Shown one piece after another: positions 6,593 through 8,080 of a stretch of DNA of 8,080 nucleotides. The translations under genes and the position numbers were made by a program. This DNA is from an uncultured Collinsella sp. Its GTDB lineage: Bacteria; Actinomycetota; Coriobacteriia; Coriobacteriales; Coriobacteriaceae. The stretch is from the NCBI GenBank assembly GCA_902491135.1, contig CABUGR010000034.1:1-8080 (forward strand), read 5' to 3'. The notes below the pieces were generated by a model. The model searched no databases. It worked only from the letters and a program-made list of their open reading frames with translations, and was not told where the DNA came from. The first letter of the stretch is position 1. Each line of letters begins with the position of its first letter.

Positions 6593-7693
6593 CTATTTCA
6601 CGCACTGAGCGGAGAGATAGTCGCGGAAGAATGGCAATTCAAATGCGACGAGCGCTCGTCCTCGCTCCCCGATGATGCCGGCGTCTATCATGCGGCGTCG
6701 GTAGCGGGAGACCTGCTGCGGCGAACGCCTAAGGCGCTCGACAAGGTCAGCGGTGGTGGACTCTTCCTCGTCATCGAGCATGGCGATGAGGAATCGCTTG
6801 TCCTCTGCAGTGAGTTCCCGATAGGTTGCCGCGAGGATTCGGTCGTCCATCTCGTCGCGCGCGATTTTGATTCCCAGGTCAAAGTCGCGTGACGAGATCT
6901 CCTTCGAATCGCTTGTGAGATCCCAGGCACGGTAGCCTACGAGTTGCAATAGGAAGGGAAAACCAGAGATCGAGCGAACGGCTCTATCGATTCCCTCAGC
7001 ATCTGCCAAGCGATCGTTTTCCTGGATCGTGCGAATCAAGGCCTCGCGTACGTCATAGTCGGCAATGCGACCCAGATGATATTGTTGGGCGCGGCGAAGG
7101 AACGAGACCGTCTTGTGGTTCAGCAACGTCGAGACGTTGTTGGGAAGTCCCGCCATGAGCAGGGCGACGCGTTTCCCATCGGTCACAAAGTGCTGATACG
7201 TCGCTGCGAGCTGAATCATCTCGTCGAGTGTCGGGTCCACCTCGTCAACCGTGACGAGCAGACCGGTGCCCGCCTCGTTGAGCTGGTCGATGATGTCGCT
7301 CATGCGATAACGCCAGGTTGAGGCATCGTGGACACGATTGACCTCGATGCTGCCGAGCGGTGCAATTCCGAGGCCGGTGACTTCGAAGTGGTTGGACGGG
7401 TCGATGAGATGGGCTGCGGCGCGTTTCGCCCCGAACTCGATTTCCTCAAGCATTCCCGGGAGCGCGGTCGTCTTTACGGCTATCCAGCCGTGGGATTCCG
7501 CCCTTGTCGCGAGCGACGACATGAGAGCGGTTTTACCGGTTCCACGTGCGCCTGAGAAGATCGAGGTCAATTCTGGGCGCCTGCGCTGACTCAAGAAGGC
7601 ACGGTCCAAATCCCGAATAATCTGTTGTCTGCCAGCGAGATGGGCAGGAACCTCACCAAAACTGGGGGTAAACGGGTTCTCGAGATATTTCAC
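6593..7693 (-). CDS. AAA-type ATPase with Orc1/Cdc6-like layout (ATPase B)
   Basis: A 366-residue paralogue of ATPase A with the same order of motifs: NPF-x-P (6-10), AGR box (20-22), Walker A GARGTGKT (48-55), Walker B GLLVTVDEVD (144-153), sensor-1-like LLMAGLP (178-184), FLRRAQQYHLG (198-208), GFPFLLQLVGY (244-254) and a C-terminal winged helix (about 294-360, including SRYRRRMIDAGIIGERG at 329-345). Identity is concentrated in these motifs and low between them, so this is an old divergence rather than a recent duplication. The start is GTG at 7693-7691, supported by AAAGGAGAG at 7706-7698. It converges on the UvrA-like gene and follows trmL on the same strand, but has its own AT-rich promoter region and a palindrome separating it from trmL. 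An ATP-dependent DNA-binding or remodelling role is likely from the fold; the target is unknown. Confidence 0.82.
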   Translation of the reverse strand: MKYLENPFTPSFGEVPAHLAGRQQIIRDLDRAFLSQRRRPELTSIFSGARGTGKTALMSSLATRAESHGWIAVKTTALPGMLEEIEFGAKRAAAHLIDPSNHFEVTGLGIAPLGSIEVNRVHDASTWRYRMSDIIDQLNEAGTGLLVTVDEVDPTLDEMIQLAATYQHFVTDGKRVALLMAGLPNNVSTLLNHKTVSFLRRAQQYHLGRIADYDVREALIRTIQENDRLADAEGIDRAVRSISGFPFLLQLVGYRAWDLTSDSKEISSRDFDLGIKIARDEMDDRILAATYRELTAEDKRFLIAMLDDEEESTTADLVERLRRSPQQVSRYRRRMIDAGIIGERGRALVAFELPFFRDYLSAQCVK

Positions 7694-7715
7694 ACGGCTC
7701 TCCTTTCACACCGCC

Positions 7716-7755
7716 GTTTAACTTTATTTTACTTTAGTTAATTCTGATTAAAAGT
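7716..7755 (-). promoter_or_regulatory. AT-rich promoter region of ATPase B with dyad and 10-bp repeat
   Basis: A markedly AT-rich patch in GC-rich surroundings just upstream of the ATPase B ribosome-binding site. On the plus strand, ACTTTATTTT (7721-7730) is followed at once by ACTTTAGTTA (7731-7740), a 10-bp direct repeat. TTAACT (7718-7723) and AGTTAA (7736-7741) form a dyad around it. Read on the minus strand, TAAAAT (7731-7726) is a plausible -10 box; no clear -35 is seen. A promoter overlapped by a regulator site is the likely meaning, by inference. Confidence 0.45.
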
Positions 7756-7812
7756 GAGGGCTCTTTATCTGGAGCATCAATTAGGCGTGTGTGTCATCGG
7801 CGTGGCGCTTGA

Positions 7813-7843
7813 ATGTGACAAAGGGACAGCTCCTTTGTCACAT
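7813..7843. repeat. 31-bp palindromic element, copy 3, overlapping the trmL stop codon
   Basis: Identical base for base, and in orientation, to the element at 2829-2859: arms ATGTGACAAAGG and CCTTTGTCACAT around GACAGCT. Its right arm, read on the minus strand, gives the last ATG codon and TGA stop (7843-7838) of trmL. Identity to copy 1 stops exactly at the edges of the 31 bp (7812 A versus 2828 C; 7844 C versus 2860 G). Confidence 0.87.
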
Positions 7844-8080
7844 CCCTGCAAAGCCCGTTTGTCGTAGCGCCTCGTAGAGGACGATGGCGGCGCTGTTGGA
7901 GAGGTTGAGTGCACTGATGCGGTAGTCGTCCGGGTCGACGAAGTTGCCGCAGATATCCTGTCGAAGGATGGCCTCGTGGCTGTCCTCGGTATGTCCCAGC
8001 GATTCCTCGTGGGCTTCCCATGCCTCGGCGTTATCGAGTGAGTCACAATCGCGCAGCATCGGGATGCGCTCGCAGCGCTC
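7838..8080 (-). CDS. trmL: TrmL-like SPOUT tRNA (cytidine/uridine-34 2'-O)-methyltransferase, C-terminal part
   Basis: Partial gene; the 5' end lies beyond the right edge. The 80 visible residues start ERCERIPM and end LNLSNSAAIVLYEALRQTGFAGM. RIPM and LNLSNS-x-A-x-x-x-YEALRQ are motifs 2 and 3 of the SpoU/TrmH (SPOUT) class, and their form fits TrmL, which 2'-O-methylates the wobble base of leucine tRNAs using S-adenosylmethionine. In E. coli TrmL these motifs are about 7 residues apart; here about 49 lie between them, an acidic, charged insert (about 43 extra residues) including DICGNFVDPDDY. The final Met and the stop codon come from the palindrome at 7813-7843. A general SpoU-family RNA methylase is the alternative, since the N-terminal half is not visible. 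Confidence 0.78.
   Translation of the reverse strand, partial: ERCERIPMLRDCDSLDNAEAWEAHEESLGHTEDSHEAILRQDICGNFVDPDDYRISALNLSNSAAIVLYEALRQTGFAGM

Noticed and set aside
2829..7843. Insertion sequence or composite transposon bounded by the palindromes
   Set aside because: No transposase, integrase or tnpA-like frame is found inside the block, and no target-site duplication is visible beyond the 31-bp repeats.

Overview
The window looks like a high-GC actinobacterial chromosome, most likely a gut Coriobacteriia of the Collinsella type. I infer this from the GC-rich codon use, the gene families and the dispersed GGGACAG-type palindromes; no rRNA or other decisive marker is present.

Layout, left to right: (i) a GNAT acetyltransferase (87-575, +) behind a dyad promoter region; (ii) a 255-bp gap (576-830) rich in stem-loops; (iii) a translation-factor GTPase of the Tet(M)/EF-G-like family (831-2834, +); (iv) an accessory-looking block holding an AAA/Orc1-Cdc6-like ATPase (2928-4046, +) that overlaps a class II UvrA-like ABC ATPase (4039-6552, +), and a second ATPase of the same family facing them (6593-7693, -); (v) the 3' end of a TrmL-type tRNA methyltransferase (7838-8080, -), which runs off the right edge. 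No tRNA, rRNA, CRISPR array or transposase gene was seen.

The most striking feature is a set of three palindromic elements. The outer two (2829-2859 and 7813-7843) are identical over 31 bp and in the same orientation. They bracket the ATPase/UvrA/ATPase block, and each supplies the last Met codon and the TGA stop of the flanking gene: the Tet-like GTPase on the left and trmL on the right, which face each other. Collapsing the two copies into one would give two convergent genes sharing one bidirectional palindrome with both stop codons in it. This suggests a roughly 5-kb accessory island at a palindrome between two conserved genes. A third, variant copy (6554-6588) separates the UvrA-like gene from the second ATPase.

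Functionally, the ATPase A/UvrA2 pair is probably translated as a coupled unit and may be a DNA-damage, drug-tolerance or defence module. That role is inference. ATPase A has three 10-bp direct repeats in its promoter region, and ATPase B has an AT-rich promoter with its own 10-bp repeat and dyad.
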